Shown here in pieces: positions 18,115 through 26,358 of a DNA stretch of 64,000 nucleotides (within the stretch, counting starts at the first letter, position 1; each line of letters begins with the position of its first letter). The notes under the pieces were generated by a model. It made no database searches. It was given only the letters and a program-made list of their open reading frames with translations, and was not told where the DNA came from. Location: positions 2,666,001 through 2,730,000 of the forward strand of contig LS483478.1 in the NCBI GenBank assembly GCA_900478215.1, read 5' to 3'. Position numbers and translations under genes: made by a program. The DNA is from Salmonella enterica subsp. houtenae serovar Houten (GTDB taxonomy: Bacteria > Pseudomonadota > Gammaproteobacteria > Enterobacterales > Enterobacteriaceae).

Positions 18115-18569
18115 ATTTCCTCCCGTCACGGCTTAACAGAGTGTCAGGCCGGTGTTCCCGCTGCAAGCCTTTTAGCTATCTGTTAGCCAGACCTTTACCA
18201 CGAGGAAAGCGGATAAAGGAACCGTAGTGAGAAAAGAAAAAATCACTTTCCTGACGATAGAACGTAACGTCCACTACAAAGAATTGATTATTCAAACTTA
18301 AGATATAGGTAATATAAATAAGTTACCAAACCAATAAAAACATTTTTAACATTCTCAACATGTATAATTAAATGATCTATCAATGAATTTTTCAGATTTT
18401 ATTTATATCCAAACCACACACATTCAATTATAAATAAAATAAAATGGTACGGTGAGGTTGCCAGTTCATATCTATCGACAGTTAAAATCAAAAAGATCGT
18501 ATCTCATCTATAGAGTTAGCACATATTAATACCCACAAAACAGTTCAACAGAAAAAGGACATTTCAACC
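18115..18569. promoter_or_regulatory. AT-rich divergent region between pabC and the fimbrial operon
   Basis: This 455-bp region has no supported ORF. The part next to pabC (to about 18240) has ordinary composition, while 18270-18550 is strongly AT-rich, typical of H-NS-silenced acquired promoters. A perfect TATAAT at 18363-18368 is a candidate -10 for the fimbrial operon, with no good -35. Two GATC Dam sites lie at 18374-18377 and 18495-18498. I saw no inverted repeats suggesting an invertible switch. Exact promoters are not established. Confidence 0.5.
18363..18368 (+). promoter_or_regulatory. Candidate -10 element of the fimbrial operon
   Basis: A perfect TATAAT, but no clear -35 hexamer 16-18 bp upstream. 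Transcription from here would start near 18375, at a GATC site, giving a leader of about 195 nt. Confidence 0.3.
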
Positions 18570-19124
18570 ATGAAAAGGAAAATAACTGCTGCAATAGCTG
18601 TATTTTTTACCACCATAAGTATCGCCTCTTCAGTTTTTGCCCATGACGGCACTGTTAATTTCACCGGCAAAATTATCGAAGCAGGTTGTAAAATTGACGG
18701 TAGCGTAACGACGGATAAGGATGTCGAGTTGGGGGAAATCTCCAGGACAGCATTCACAACATCCGGCGATACTGCGGCCACGACCCCATTTTCACTGGTA
18801 TTAACCGAATGCCCCGCCTCCCTGTTAGGGAAGTCCGTTAATGTAAAATATGAAGGCACGCCAGACAATATCAACAACGATTATCTTCAGCTAACAGGCT
18901 ACGGTGATAGCGGGGTGGCGAAAGGTGTGGCGATTGAGTTGCTGAACGCCGATCTTTCTTCCTTGCCGTTGGGTACAGAATCCAATGCAGTCAACATCCA
19001 GGGCACAGCGGACGCGCCAGCAGAGACGAATCTCAACTTCTTCGCCCGCTATGTTTCGACCGAAGCTAGCGTGACGGCCGGTACGGCCAATGCCACCGTT
19101 AACTTTACCCTGACGTATAACTAA
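18570..19124 (+). CDS. Fimbrial subunit, probably the major pilin
   Basis: 184-residue type-1-like pilin. The signal peptide ends near SVFA24/HDG. The pilin domain has the characteristic cysteine pair (Cys40 in IIEAGCKI, Cys81 in LTECPAS) and ends in a beta-strand with penultimate Tyr (NFTLTYN), the donor-strand/chaperone recognition signature. The first position in the operon and the 66-bp gap before the chaperone gene, against tight spacing later, suggest the abundant shaft subunit. AAGGA lies 11 bases before the ATG. The closest remembered organisation is the elf/ycb and lpf type operons; I cannot name the subunit. Confidence 0.88.
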   Translation: MKRKITAAIAVFFTTISIASSVFAHDGTVNFTGKIIEAGCKIDGSVTTDKDVELGEISRTAFTTSGDTAATTPFSLVLTECPASLLGKSVNVKYEGTPDNINNDYLQLTGYGDSGVAKGVAIELLNADLSSLPLGTESNAVNIQGTADAPAETNLNFFARYVSTEASVTAGTANATVNFTLTYN

Positions 19125-19190
19125 TGTCGCCGATATTTCCGTGATTAGCGGTTCTTATAGAGCTGGTAACTACCAGCTTTATATTTCGAG

Positions 19191-19874
19191 ATGAAAGCCA
19201 TGTTTAAATACAGTCTACAGACTGCCGCCCTCCTGATATTTACGATGACTTCGGCACAGGCTGGAGTCATTATTGGCGGCACCCGAATTATTTATCAGGG
19301 TGATAAAAAAGAAACTTCACTTAACGTGAAGAACCCAGATAAACTCTCTTATTTAATTCAGTCCTGGAGTGATGCCGGAGAGAAGAGCAATGCCAAATCG
19401 CCTTTTATGGTAACGCCCCCGCTTTTTCGCCTTGGCGGGGGGCAAGAAAACGCGCTGCGTATTATTCGTGCTGGTGGTAACTTACCAGAAGACAGGGAGT
19501 CGCTGTATTGGATGAATATTAAATCCATTCCGGCCAGCGAAAAGCGGGATAACATTAATACTTTGCAAATTGCGATAAAGACCCGGATTAAGCTAATTTT
19601 TCGCCCGGCATCGCTCACAAAACAACCTGAAGATTTCGCTGATACGTTAACCTGGCGGCGCAATGGCGACAGCCTGACGGTAACCAATCCTGGCGCCTAT
19701 TACATGAATTTCAGCACGGTGAAGGTGGGTAACAGTCTTGTTAAAGATGCTACCTATGTTGAGCCGATGGGAAGCGCGACGTTCGCCTTTCCTGCTGGCG
19801 CCAATGGGGATGTTGTCTGGACGCTTATTAATGATTTCGGCTCCGTCGGAAATGAACATCGAGCGCACTTGTAA
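19191..19874 (+). CDS. Periplasmic fimbrial chaperone (PapD/FimC family)
   Basis: Immunoglobulin-like chaperone that holds pilins in the periplasm by donor-strand complementation and delivers them to the usher. The 227 residues have a signal peptide (cleaved near SAQA24/GVII), the N-terminal GGTRIIYQG with the conserved Arg, the subunit-binding strand region LYWMNIKSIPAS, and IKTRIKLIFRP with the conserved Lys/Arg anchor. A second ATG at 19200 is an alternative start, with GAGATGA just upstream as a possible ribosome-binding site. It lies 33 bp before the usher gene. Confidence 0.92.
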   Translation: MKAMFKYSLQTAALLIFTMTSAQAGVIIGGTRIIYQGDKKETSLNVKNPDKLSYLIQSWSDAGEKSNAKSPFMVTPPLFRLGGGQENALRIIRAGGNLPEDRESLYWMNIKSIPASEKRDNINTLQIAIKTRIKLIFRPASLTKQPEDFADTLTWRRNGDSLTVTNPGAYYMNFSTVKVGNSLVKDATYVEPMGSATFAFPAGANGDVVWTLINDFGSVGNEHRAHL

Positions 19875-19907
19875 TACAACCTAACTATTTTTCCAAAAGG
19901 ATATGGG

Positions 19908-22463
19908 ATGATTGCGGTTGCCATCAAAACAAGAATAACACTCACGCAAATAGCCTGCTTTATTGCCCTTCAGTGCGCCTTACCTGTGTGCAATTCTGCA
20001 TTTGCCCGTGAATACTTTAACCCGGCGTTATTGGGCATTGATGGACCGGGAAAAGAGTTGACTGACCTGTCGGCGTTTGAAGAAGGCGTCGGTCAAATGC
20101 CTGGTACCTATCACGTTGAGGTTATCGTTAACCAAACCTCCGTTGGTATTCATGATATTAACTTCACGCTACAGAAAGATACTCAGGGAAATTCAACGTT
20201 ACAGCCCTGCCTTAGCATAGATTTGTTAGCTGAATTCGGTATACGTACCGATGCGTTTGCGAAGCTTCAGGACGAGGGGAAATGTGCTGATCTATCAGCT
20301 ATCCCTCAGGCCCACGCCGACCTTGCTTTTGAGCGTCAACAGCTATTGCTCTCATTTCCGCAGGCGGCAGTCAACAACATTGCCCGTGGCTATATCGATC
20401 CGAAGCGACTTGACGAAGGGATCAACGCTCTGCGGCTCAACTATAACTTTAGCGGCGGCAACGTCACGGCGCGCAGCCATAAGCTGGAGGATTCCGATAG
20501 CTACTATCTCAACCTGCAACCAGGGCTGAATCTCGGGCCGTGGCGTATCCGCAATTATAGTACCTGGAATCGCAGCAACAATGGCGGTTCATCCGAGGAA
20601 ACATGGGATTCACTGTATACCTACGCCCAGCGCAATATCATTGCCCTGAAAAGCCGATTTACGCTAGGCGACAGTACCGCGCCGTCAGATATGTTCGATA
20701 GCGTGCCGTTTCGCGGCGCGCAACTGGACTCTGATGATGATATGCTCCCTGATAGCCTTCGCGGCTACGCCCCTGTCGTACGAGGTATCGCCCGCACGAA
20801 CGCACAGGTGATCATCAAACAGAACGGTTACACTATCTATCAGCGCTACGTTTCACCAGGCGCGTTTGAAATTACGGATATGTACCCCACCGGTAGCAGC
20901 GGCGACCTTGAAGTCACGGTCAAAGAGTCCGATGGCAGCGAGCAGCACCAGACGGTGGCTTTTGCCTCACTGCCCGTTTTACAACGAGAGGGCCGGCTGA
21001 AGTACAGCCTGACGAGCGGCCAGTATCGCCCGTATGACGGCGATATTAATAAAGAATGGTTTTCCCAGGGAACGGTCATTTATGGTCTGCCTGCGGGCTT
21101 TACGTTTTATGGCGGCGGCCAGTTCAGTCAGCACTACCAGTCTCTGCTTGGGGGGCTAGGTAAAAATTTTGGCGTCCTCGGCGCGCTGTCGCTGGACACC
21201 GCTCAGGCATGGTCACAACAGCAAGACGAAGCCAAAGAAAGTGGGCAGTCCTGGCGTGTCCGGTACAGCAAAAACATGCTGGAAACCGGCACAAATATTT
21301 CGATTTCCGGCTACCGTTACTCCACCTCTGGCTACTACAGCCTGTCGGAAGTACTGGACACCTGGCGTGATGATGACTGGAAAAATACGCTGGAGCGTCG
21401 GCGCAACCGCGCGGAAATTCTGGTAAACCAGAGTCTGGGCAAGGATCTGGGGACGCTTTCCGTCAATGCCGTTAGTGAAGATTACTGGAGTAGTGACCGT
21501 GAAATGCGCTCTCTCGGCGTCAACTACAGCAATACCTTCTGGGGGATTACCTGGAATCTGAACTACAGCTATAACCGTAACACGACCGATCAAAACGATA
21601 GCGACAAAGTCTATAGCGAAGACCAGGTTTTTTCTCTGAATTTGAATATTCCGCTCGACCGCTTCCTGAGTAATAGCTGGGCCAGTTATAGCATGAATAG
21701 CAGTAAACAGGGCCATACCAGCCATTCCGTTGGCCTCAACGGAATGGCGCTTGAAGATAATAATCTGAGCTGGAACATTTACGAAAGCCAAACTAACCAC
21801 GGTGAGGGAAATGGCGGAAACGCCGGAATAACGTATCAGGGCACCTATGCCCGAATGACTGCTGGTTATAGCTATGACCACGATCAGCGTCGCCTGAACT
21901 ACGGCATTGATGGCAGCGTTGTCGCCCATGCTCATGGCGTCACGCTTAGCCAGTCGTTAGGCGAAACGGCGGCGCTGGTAGAGGCTCCAGGCGCAGGCGG
22001 TGTTGAGGTTACCAATCAAACCGGAGTGAAAACGGATTTCCGTGGCTACACGCTGGTTCCTTACCTTTCACCCTACCGGGAATATACCGTTGGACTCAAT
22101 ACAGAAACGCTACCAGACGACGCCGATCTCACGCTGACCAGCCAGGTCGTTATACCCACCCGTGGCGCGATTGTTAGGGCACGCTTCGATACGCGCGTCG
22201 GTAAACGTGTATTGATGGTGTTGACCCGCGCCAATGGTCAGCCTGTTCCTTTTGGCGCGATGGCTTCTGTTGATAGCGCGGATAAAAGCCAAAGTTTTAT
22301 CGTAGGGGATGGCGGTCAGGTCTACCTGACAGGGATGGCGGAGAGCGGATCGTTACAGGTGAAATGGGGTAACGATGCACAAGATCTGTGCCGGGTCACT
22401 TATCACCTGTCGACAGCGAATAATACCAACGATGTAGCACAAGCCAATGAAGCGTGCAATTAA
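19908..22463 (+). CDS. Outer-membrane fimbrial usher (FimD/PapC family)
   Basis: Outer-membrane assembly platform that accepts chaperone-subunit complexes and threads the pilus outward. The 851 residues comprise a signal peptide (to about residue 33), the N-terminal domain beginning YFNPALLG with DLSAFEEG...PGTYHVEVIVN, the beta-barrel with plug (SDDDMLPDSLRGYAPVVRG is a family signature) and C-terminal domains ending with a cysteine pair (LCRVTYHL...EACN). The start has AAAAGGAT upstream. The gene appears full length with no frameshift. Confidence 0.95.
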   Translation: MIAVAIKTRITLTQIACFIALQCALPVCNSAFAREYFNPALLGIDGPGKELTDLSAFEEGVGQMPGTYHVEVIVNQTSVGIHDINFTLQKDTQGNSTLQPCLSIDLLAEFGIRTDAFAKLQDEGKCADLSAIPQAHADLAFERQQLLLSFPQAAVNNIARGYIDPKRLDEGINALRLNYNFSGGNVTARSHKLEDSDSYYLNLQPGLNLGPWRIRNYSTWNRSNNGGSSEETWDSLYTYAQRNIIALKSRFTLGDSTAPSDMFDSVPFRGAQLDSDDDMLPDSLRGYAPVVRGIARTNAQVIIKQNGYTIYQRYVSPGAFEITDMYPTGSSGDLEVTVKESDGSEQHQTVAFASLPVLQREGRLKYSLTSGQYRPYDGDINKEWFSQGTVIYGLPAGFTFYGGGQFSQHYQSLLGGLGKNFGVLGALSLDTAQAWSQQQDEAKESGQSWRVRYSKNMLETGTNISISGYRYSTSGYYSLSEVLDTWRDDDWKNTLERRRNRAEILVNQSLGKDLGTLSVNAVSEDYWSSDREMRSLGVNYSNTFWGITWNLNYSYNRNTTDQNDSDKVYSEDQVFSLNLNIPLDRFLSNSWASYSMNSSKQGHTSHSVGLNGMALEDNNLSWNIYESQTNHGEGNGGNAGITYQGTYARMTAGYSYDHDQRRLNYGIDGSVVAHAHGVTLSQSLGETAALVEAPGAGGVEVTNQTGVKTDFRGYTLVPYLSPYREYTVGLNTETLPDDADLTLTSQVVIPTRGAIVRARFDTRVGKRVLMVLTRANGQPVPFGAMASVDSADKSQSFIVGDGGQVYLTGMAESGSLQVKWGNDAQDLCRVTYHLSTANNTNDVAQANEACN

Positions 22464-22497
22464 CCGTGATCACTGCGCTTTAAAAAGGAGACAGGCT

Positions 22498-23505
22498 ATG
22501 AACGTAAAACTATCGGCGGCTTTTTTGCTTACCCTGGGACTTCTGGCGCTTCCGGTAAGCGTAAACGCTGGCGTTGCGATTAATACTAATGATTCCCAAC
22601 AGGTTTCATATGACTACGATTTTTCCCGGTTAACTATCCCTCAAAATGCGGGTCAGATGTCCTGGTTTGATGATCAGGATCACGTCTACTGGATTGAAAA
22701 TGTCATGCTGGATGGTTATCAGGGCCATATCACCATGACGGTAAATGGAACACAAGTATCAACTGCGCCTGATGGTTCAACGGTTTATGCCACGAATAAT
22801 CCGGGCATTGGTATCGCCTATGCATTGAATTATTCTACCGAGGCGTATACCACCCCCACAGTCGACACGACGGCACCATATGAAATTGTCTTTAATGATG
22901 TGGAGAACTTCTCCGGATACGTTCACGTCAAATACACATTGGTACGTCTTGCAGATTTTGTTCCTTCAGGCAAGATCACCTCAGTTCCCGAGGTCACGCT
23001 GAATTACTTTAATCAACCAGATACCCCGAATTATCCCCGTATCAGCTTTTTAGCACGAAGAAATTCGGTTTCCGGTCAACCCAAAATAACCAGTTGCACG
23101 ATCGATGCCCCTACAGAGATCAAACTTCCGGACCTTTACGGCAATGCCCTCGCTAATGGCGCTCAGGGGATTACCGACGCGCCGACCATTACATTATCCA
23201 ACTGCCCAGGGGCAATCAACACTATATCCTATAATTTTTCGGCATACTACGGTACGCATAATGCTGCCAATGGCGTACTCAAGACGATGATCGGCAGTGG
23301 TTATGCCAAAAACGTGTATATTCAGGTGCAAAATGACGATGGAACCGCGCATCAACTCAACACCAATATTGCTCTGGATGATTATAAGGGCTCCGGCAAC
23401 TACCCTCTCCCAAAGTTTAAAGTCGCCTATTATACCGAAGATGCCAGTACCGTGGCCGCAGGAAAGGTCTCGTCAGCCATTGAAATCAAACTTACCTACA
23501 ACTAA
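22498..23505 (+). CDS. Two-domain fimbrial tip adhesin
   Basis: 335 residues, about twice the size of a pilin. The signal peptide ends near VNA24/GVAIN. The N-terminal part (about 25-190) has no cysteine and many Tyr, Asn and Thr and is the likely receptor-binding domain. The C-terminal part (about 195-335) is a pilin domain with Cys200 and Cys236 and the terminal strand IEIKLTYN. The start at 22498 follows AAAAAGGAGACAGG; the longer ORF from 22447 overlaps the usher and lacks a signal peptide. The place after the usher resembles lpfD and elfG. The receptor cannot be read from the sequence. Confidence 0.87.
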   Translation: MNVKLSAAFLLTLGLLALPVSVNAGVAINTNDSQQVSYDYDFSRLTIPQNAGQMSWFDDQDHVYWIENVMLDGYQGHITMTVNGTQVSTAPDGSTVYATNNPGIGIAYALNYSTEAYTTPTVDTTAPYEIVFNDVENFSGYVHVKYTLVRLADFVPSGKITSVPEVTLNYFNQPDTPNYPRISFLARRNSVSGQPKITSCTIDAPTEIKLPDLYGNALANGAQGITDAPTITLSNCPGAINTISYNFSAYYGTHNAANGVLKTMIGSGYAKNVYIQVQNDDGTAHQLNTNIALDDYKGSGNYPLPKFKVAYYTEDASTVAAGKVSSAIEIKLTYN

Positions 23506-23521
23506 TTTGAGGGAACAAATA

Positions 23522-24040
23522 ATGAAAAATGGAAAAAAAATTGCCGTATTGCTGCTTACCAGCAGCGGTTTGTTTCCCGGCGTCAGCCAGGCGGCGGATA
23601 CGATTATTGAAATCACTGGTCGGGTAATAGCCTCTCCTTGCGTTGTTAACGGTGGCCAGGAAAAGTTGTCGGTAGATCTTGGCTCGGACATCCAGGCCGA
23701 TACTCTCTCAGCGGCTGGGGCCGCCTCACCATGGAAACCGTTTACCCTTTCCCTGACCAATTGCCCAAAATCCACTACCAGTTTTAGCGTCGCCTTTTCC
23801 GGAACCGCCGATGACAATGCTGACTACTACAAAAACACAGGGAGCGCAGCCAATCTGGCCCTTGAACTGACTACCCAGGATGAAACAAATCTTAAAAATG
23901 GCACCACGCTGCAAAATCTCATAATTGATACCGCAAGTCACAGCTATGACCTGAATCTGCGCGCCCATGCCGTGTCAAAAGGCGACGTCACGCCGGGTAC
24001 GATCCAGGCTCAGGTACAGGCCACCTTCACGTATCAGTAA
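23522..24040 (+). CDS. Minor fimbrial subunit
   Basis: 172-residue pilin. Signal peptide to about SQA24, cysteine pair Cys40 (IASPCVV) and Cys81 (LTNCPKS), terminal strand VQATFTYQ. It shares its layout with the following gene and probably acts as a tip adaptor or terminator. The ATG at 23522 lies 16 bp after the adhesin stop with GAGGGAAC upstream; the longer in-frame ORF starting at 23297 lies inside the adhesin gene and is spurious. Confidence 0.88.
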   Translation: MKNGKKIAVLLLTSSGLFPGVSQAADTIIEITGRVIASPCVVNGGQEKLSVDLGSDIQADTLSAAGAASPWKPFTLSLTNCPKSTTSFSVAFSGTADDNADYYKNTGSAANLALELTTQDETNLKNGTTLQNLIIDTASHSYDLNLRAHAVSKGDVTPGTIQAQVQATFTYQ

Positions 24041-24057
24041 GACAAAGCGAGGTCAGT

Positions 24058-24579
24058 GTGCAAAAGGTCAAACAGGGATTCCCCATACTCATAGCCGCAC
24101 TGATAGTCTCAATGAGCGGTCAGGCAAAGGGTACGGAAATCGACCTCAGTGGCAGAGTGGTGGCATCACCCTGCACCGTGGATACGGGTACGCAGAATCA
24201 AACGGTCACTTTCAGGCAGGCGCGAGCCATTGATTATCAGGAGGTTGGCGATACCAGCGAATGGCAGGATTTCAGCCTGACGTTATCCCGCTGCCCGGTA
24301 TCAACGACGCGGGTTGTAGCAACGTTTATCGGCGATGCCGATCTGATCGATACCAGCAAATTCGCCAATAGCCAGGGGGATGCGCAAGGCATTGCCCTGC
24401 AACTGATGACACGTGACCATAATACAGAAATTGCGCCGTCTGATGAGCAATCGGTTAATGTTGATAATGCCACTCGTAATGCCATTTTTCTGCTCTCAGC
24501 GCGAATGTATACCCCGACAGGACAGGTCACGGCTGGGGAGTTTAATACGGTGGTTCAGGTCAACTTCACCTATCAGTAA
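24058..24579 (+). CDS. Minor fimbrial subunit, GTG start
   Basis: 173-residue pilin. Signal peptide to about GQA23, Cys39 (VASPCTV) and Cys79 (LSRCPVS), and the terminal strand VQVNFTYQ. It resembles the preceding subunit (both have the pattern GRV-[IV]-ASPC and WQ/KP-F-LT/SL), suggesting duplication. The start is GTG at 24058, 17 bp after the previous stop, with GCGAGGT upstream. It is the last gene of the operon, before the shared terminator. Confidence 0.86.
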   Translation: MQKVKQGFPILIAALIVSMSGQAKGTEIDLSGRVVASPCTVDTGTQNQTVTFRQARAIDYQEVGDTSEWQDFSLTLSRCPVSTTRVVATFIGDADLIDTSKFANSQGDAQGIALQLMTRDHNTEIAPSDEQSVNVDNATRNAIFLLSARMYTPTGQVTAGEFNTVVQVNFTYQ

Positions 24580-24592
24580 CATCTGTAGGCAT

Positions 24593-24625
24593 AAAAAAAC
24601 GGAGCGTCAGGCGCTCCGTTTTTTT
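24593..24625. terminator. Bidirectional terminator between the fimbrial operon and fabF
   Basis: CGGAGCG (24600-24606) and CGCTCCG (24612-24618) are flanked by A7 on the left and T7 on the right. It can end the fimbrial operon on plus and fabF on minus. Confidence 0.92.
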
Positions 24626-24641
24626 ATGGGCTGGCAGACAG

Positions 24642-25883
24642 TCAGACGCGTTTAAAGATCAACGAGCCGTTAGTACCACCGAAGCCGAAGGAGTTACACA
24701 GGGCGTACTCCAGTTTGCTTACCTGACGCGCTGCATGCGGTACGAAGTCCAGGTCGCAACCTTCATCCGGATTATCCAGGTTAATGGTCGGCGGAATGGC
24801 CCGATCGCGCAGCGCCAGAATAGAGAAAATAGACTCTACTGCGCCTGCAGCGCCCAACAGGTGGCCGGTCATCGATTTAGTCGAGCTCACCATCACGCGG
24901 CTTGCTGCATCGCCAAAGACCGACTTAACGGCTTGCGCCTCGGCTTTGTCGCCCGCCGGCGTCGACGTACCGTGCGCGTTGACGTAGCCAATCTGAGCAG
25001 GCTCAATCGCGGCATCACGTAACGCGTTAACCATCGCCAGCGCAGCGCCTGCGCCATCTTCCGGCGGTGACGTCATATGGTAAGCATCGCTGCTCATACC
25101 AAAGCCCACGATTTCGGCATAAATTTTCGCACCACGCGCTTTTGCATGTTCGTACTCTTCGAGCACCAACATACCGGCGCCGTCGCCCAATACAAAACCA
25201 TCGCGTTCTTTATCCCACGGACGGCTGGCTGCCTGAGGGTTATCGTTACGGGTAGACAGCGCGCGCGCTGCGCCAAAACCGCCTACGCCCAACGGCGTAC
25301 TGGCTTTTTCAGCCCCCCCCGCCACCATCGCATCCGCATCACCATAGGCGATGATACGCGCGGCGTGACCGATGTTATGCACGCCTGAAGTACAGGCAGT
25401 AGCAATAGAGATGCTTGGCCCGCGCAGGCCATACATGATAGTCAGATGGCCTGCTACCATGTTAACAATCGTCGACGGGACGAAGAACGGGCTGATCTTA
25501 CGCGGTCCGCCTTTTACCAGCGAACTGTGGTTTTCTTCGATCAGACCGAGACCACCAATACCAGAACCGATAGCGGCGCCAATACGGGTTGCGTTCTCTT
25601 CCGTCACTTCAAGGCCAGAATCCTGCATGGCCTGAACGCCAGCGACAATTCCATATTGAATGAAGGCATCCATCTTGCGCTGCTCTTTGCGCGAGATAAT
25701 GTCATCACAGTTAAAATCCTTTACTAAGCCAGCAAATTTCGTTGCATAGGCGCTAGTATCGAAATGGTCGATCAGGCTGATGCCACTCTGACCGGCAAGG
25801 AGAGCTTTCCAGGTAGACTCTACGGTATTGCCGACAGGAGACAACATGCCCAGTCCGGTCACAACTACACGACGCTTAGACAC
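24642..25883 (-). CDS. fabF: Beta-ketoacyl-ACP synthase II FabF
   Basis: Condensing enzyme of fatty acid elongation, responsible for temperature control of cis-vaccenate. The 413 residues have the nucleophile in TACTSGVH (Cys164 counting Met) and the two catalytic histidines in NAHGTSTPAGD and MTGHLLGAAG. A run of eight Gs in the coding strand (25313-25320) encodes Gly-Gly in the AGGAEKAS region. The reading frame is intact. Normally followed by pabC; here followed by a convergent fimbrial operon. Confidence 0.97.
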   Translation of the reverse strand: MSKRRVVVTGLGMLSPVGNTVESTWKALLAGQSGISLIDHFDTSAYATKFAGLVKDFNCDDIISRKEQRKMDAFIQYGIVAGVQAMQDSGLEVTEENATRIGAAIGSGIGGLGLIEENHSSLVKGGPRKISPFFVPSTIVNMVAGHLTIMYGLRGPSISIATACTSGVHNIGHAARIIAYGDADAMVAGGAEKASTPLGVGGFGAARALSTRNDNPQAASRPWDKERDGFVLGDGAGMLVLEEYEHAKARGAKIYAEIVGFGMSSDAYHMTSPPEDGAGAALAMVNALRDAAIEPAQIGYVNAHGTSTPAGDKAEAQAVKSVFGDAASRVMVSSTKSMTGHLLGAAGAVESIFSILALRDRAIPPTINLDNPDEGCDLDFVPHAARQVSKLEYALCNSFGFGGTNGSLIFKRV

Positions 25884-25927
25884 GGTTGTCCTCCAGGGAG
25901 GGAAAATGATTCTAGTGGGACAAAAAG

Positions 25928-25957
25928 ATAAAACTCAGGCGGTCGAACGACCGCCTG
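25928..25957 (-). terminator. Hairpin between acpP and fabF
   Basis: CAGGCGGTCG (25936-25945) and CGACCGCCTG (25948-25957) form a stem followed on minus by AGTTTTATCTTTTT. It probably lets abundant acpP mRNA end before fabF, giving different expression levels. Confidence 0.75.
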
Positions 25958-25968
25958 GAGATGTTCAC

Positions 25969-26205
25969 TTACGCCTGGTGGCCGTTGATGTAATCAATGG
26001 CAGCCTGAACGGTGGTGATTTTCTCAGCTTCTTCGTCCGGAATCTCAGTATCAAACTCTTCTTCCAGAGCCATTACCAGCTCAACGGTGTCAAGAGAATC
26101 CGCGCCCAGGTCTTCAACGAAAGAAGCATTGTTGGTAACTTCTTCCTGCTTAACGCCCAGCTGTTCGCCGATAATTTTCTTAACGCGTTCTTCGATAGTG
26201 CTCAT
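25969..26205 (-). CDS. acpP: Acyl carrier protein AcpP
   Basis: 78-residue acidic carrier of growing acyl chains. The 4'-phosphopantetheine attachment Ser lies in [10 protein letters not shown] (Ser37 counting Met). Sequence and length are those of the invariant enterobacterial protein. It lies 153 bp after fabG and 85 bp before fabF, with a hairpin after it. Confidence 0.98.
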
Positions 26206-26358
26206 ACTCTTAAATTTCCTATCAAAACTCGCTTTCGCGATGGTTTTCGTAGTGTATAAAATGTTGAAAAATTTGCAACTAAATCCCGGCAGGTCTTACC
26301 ACGATTTTACGTTATTTTGCGGCTTTTCACCCAAATAACGCAAATTTTTTTATCATGA

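Noticed and set aside
18115..18569. Invertible fimbrial switch like fimS
   Set aside because: I found no pair of inverted repeats and there is no recombinase gene beside the operon.
21213..21935. 240-codon frame antisense to the fimbrial usher
   Set aside because: No signal or domain, fully inside an intact usher gene.
18115..24625. Mobile element or prophage carrying the fimbrial operon
   Set aside because: No integrase, transposase, tRNA end or direct repeats at the junctions that I could see.
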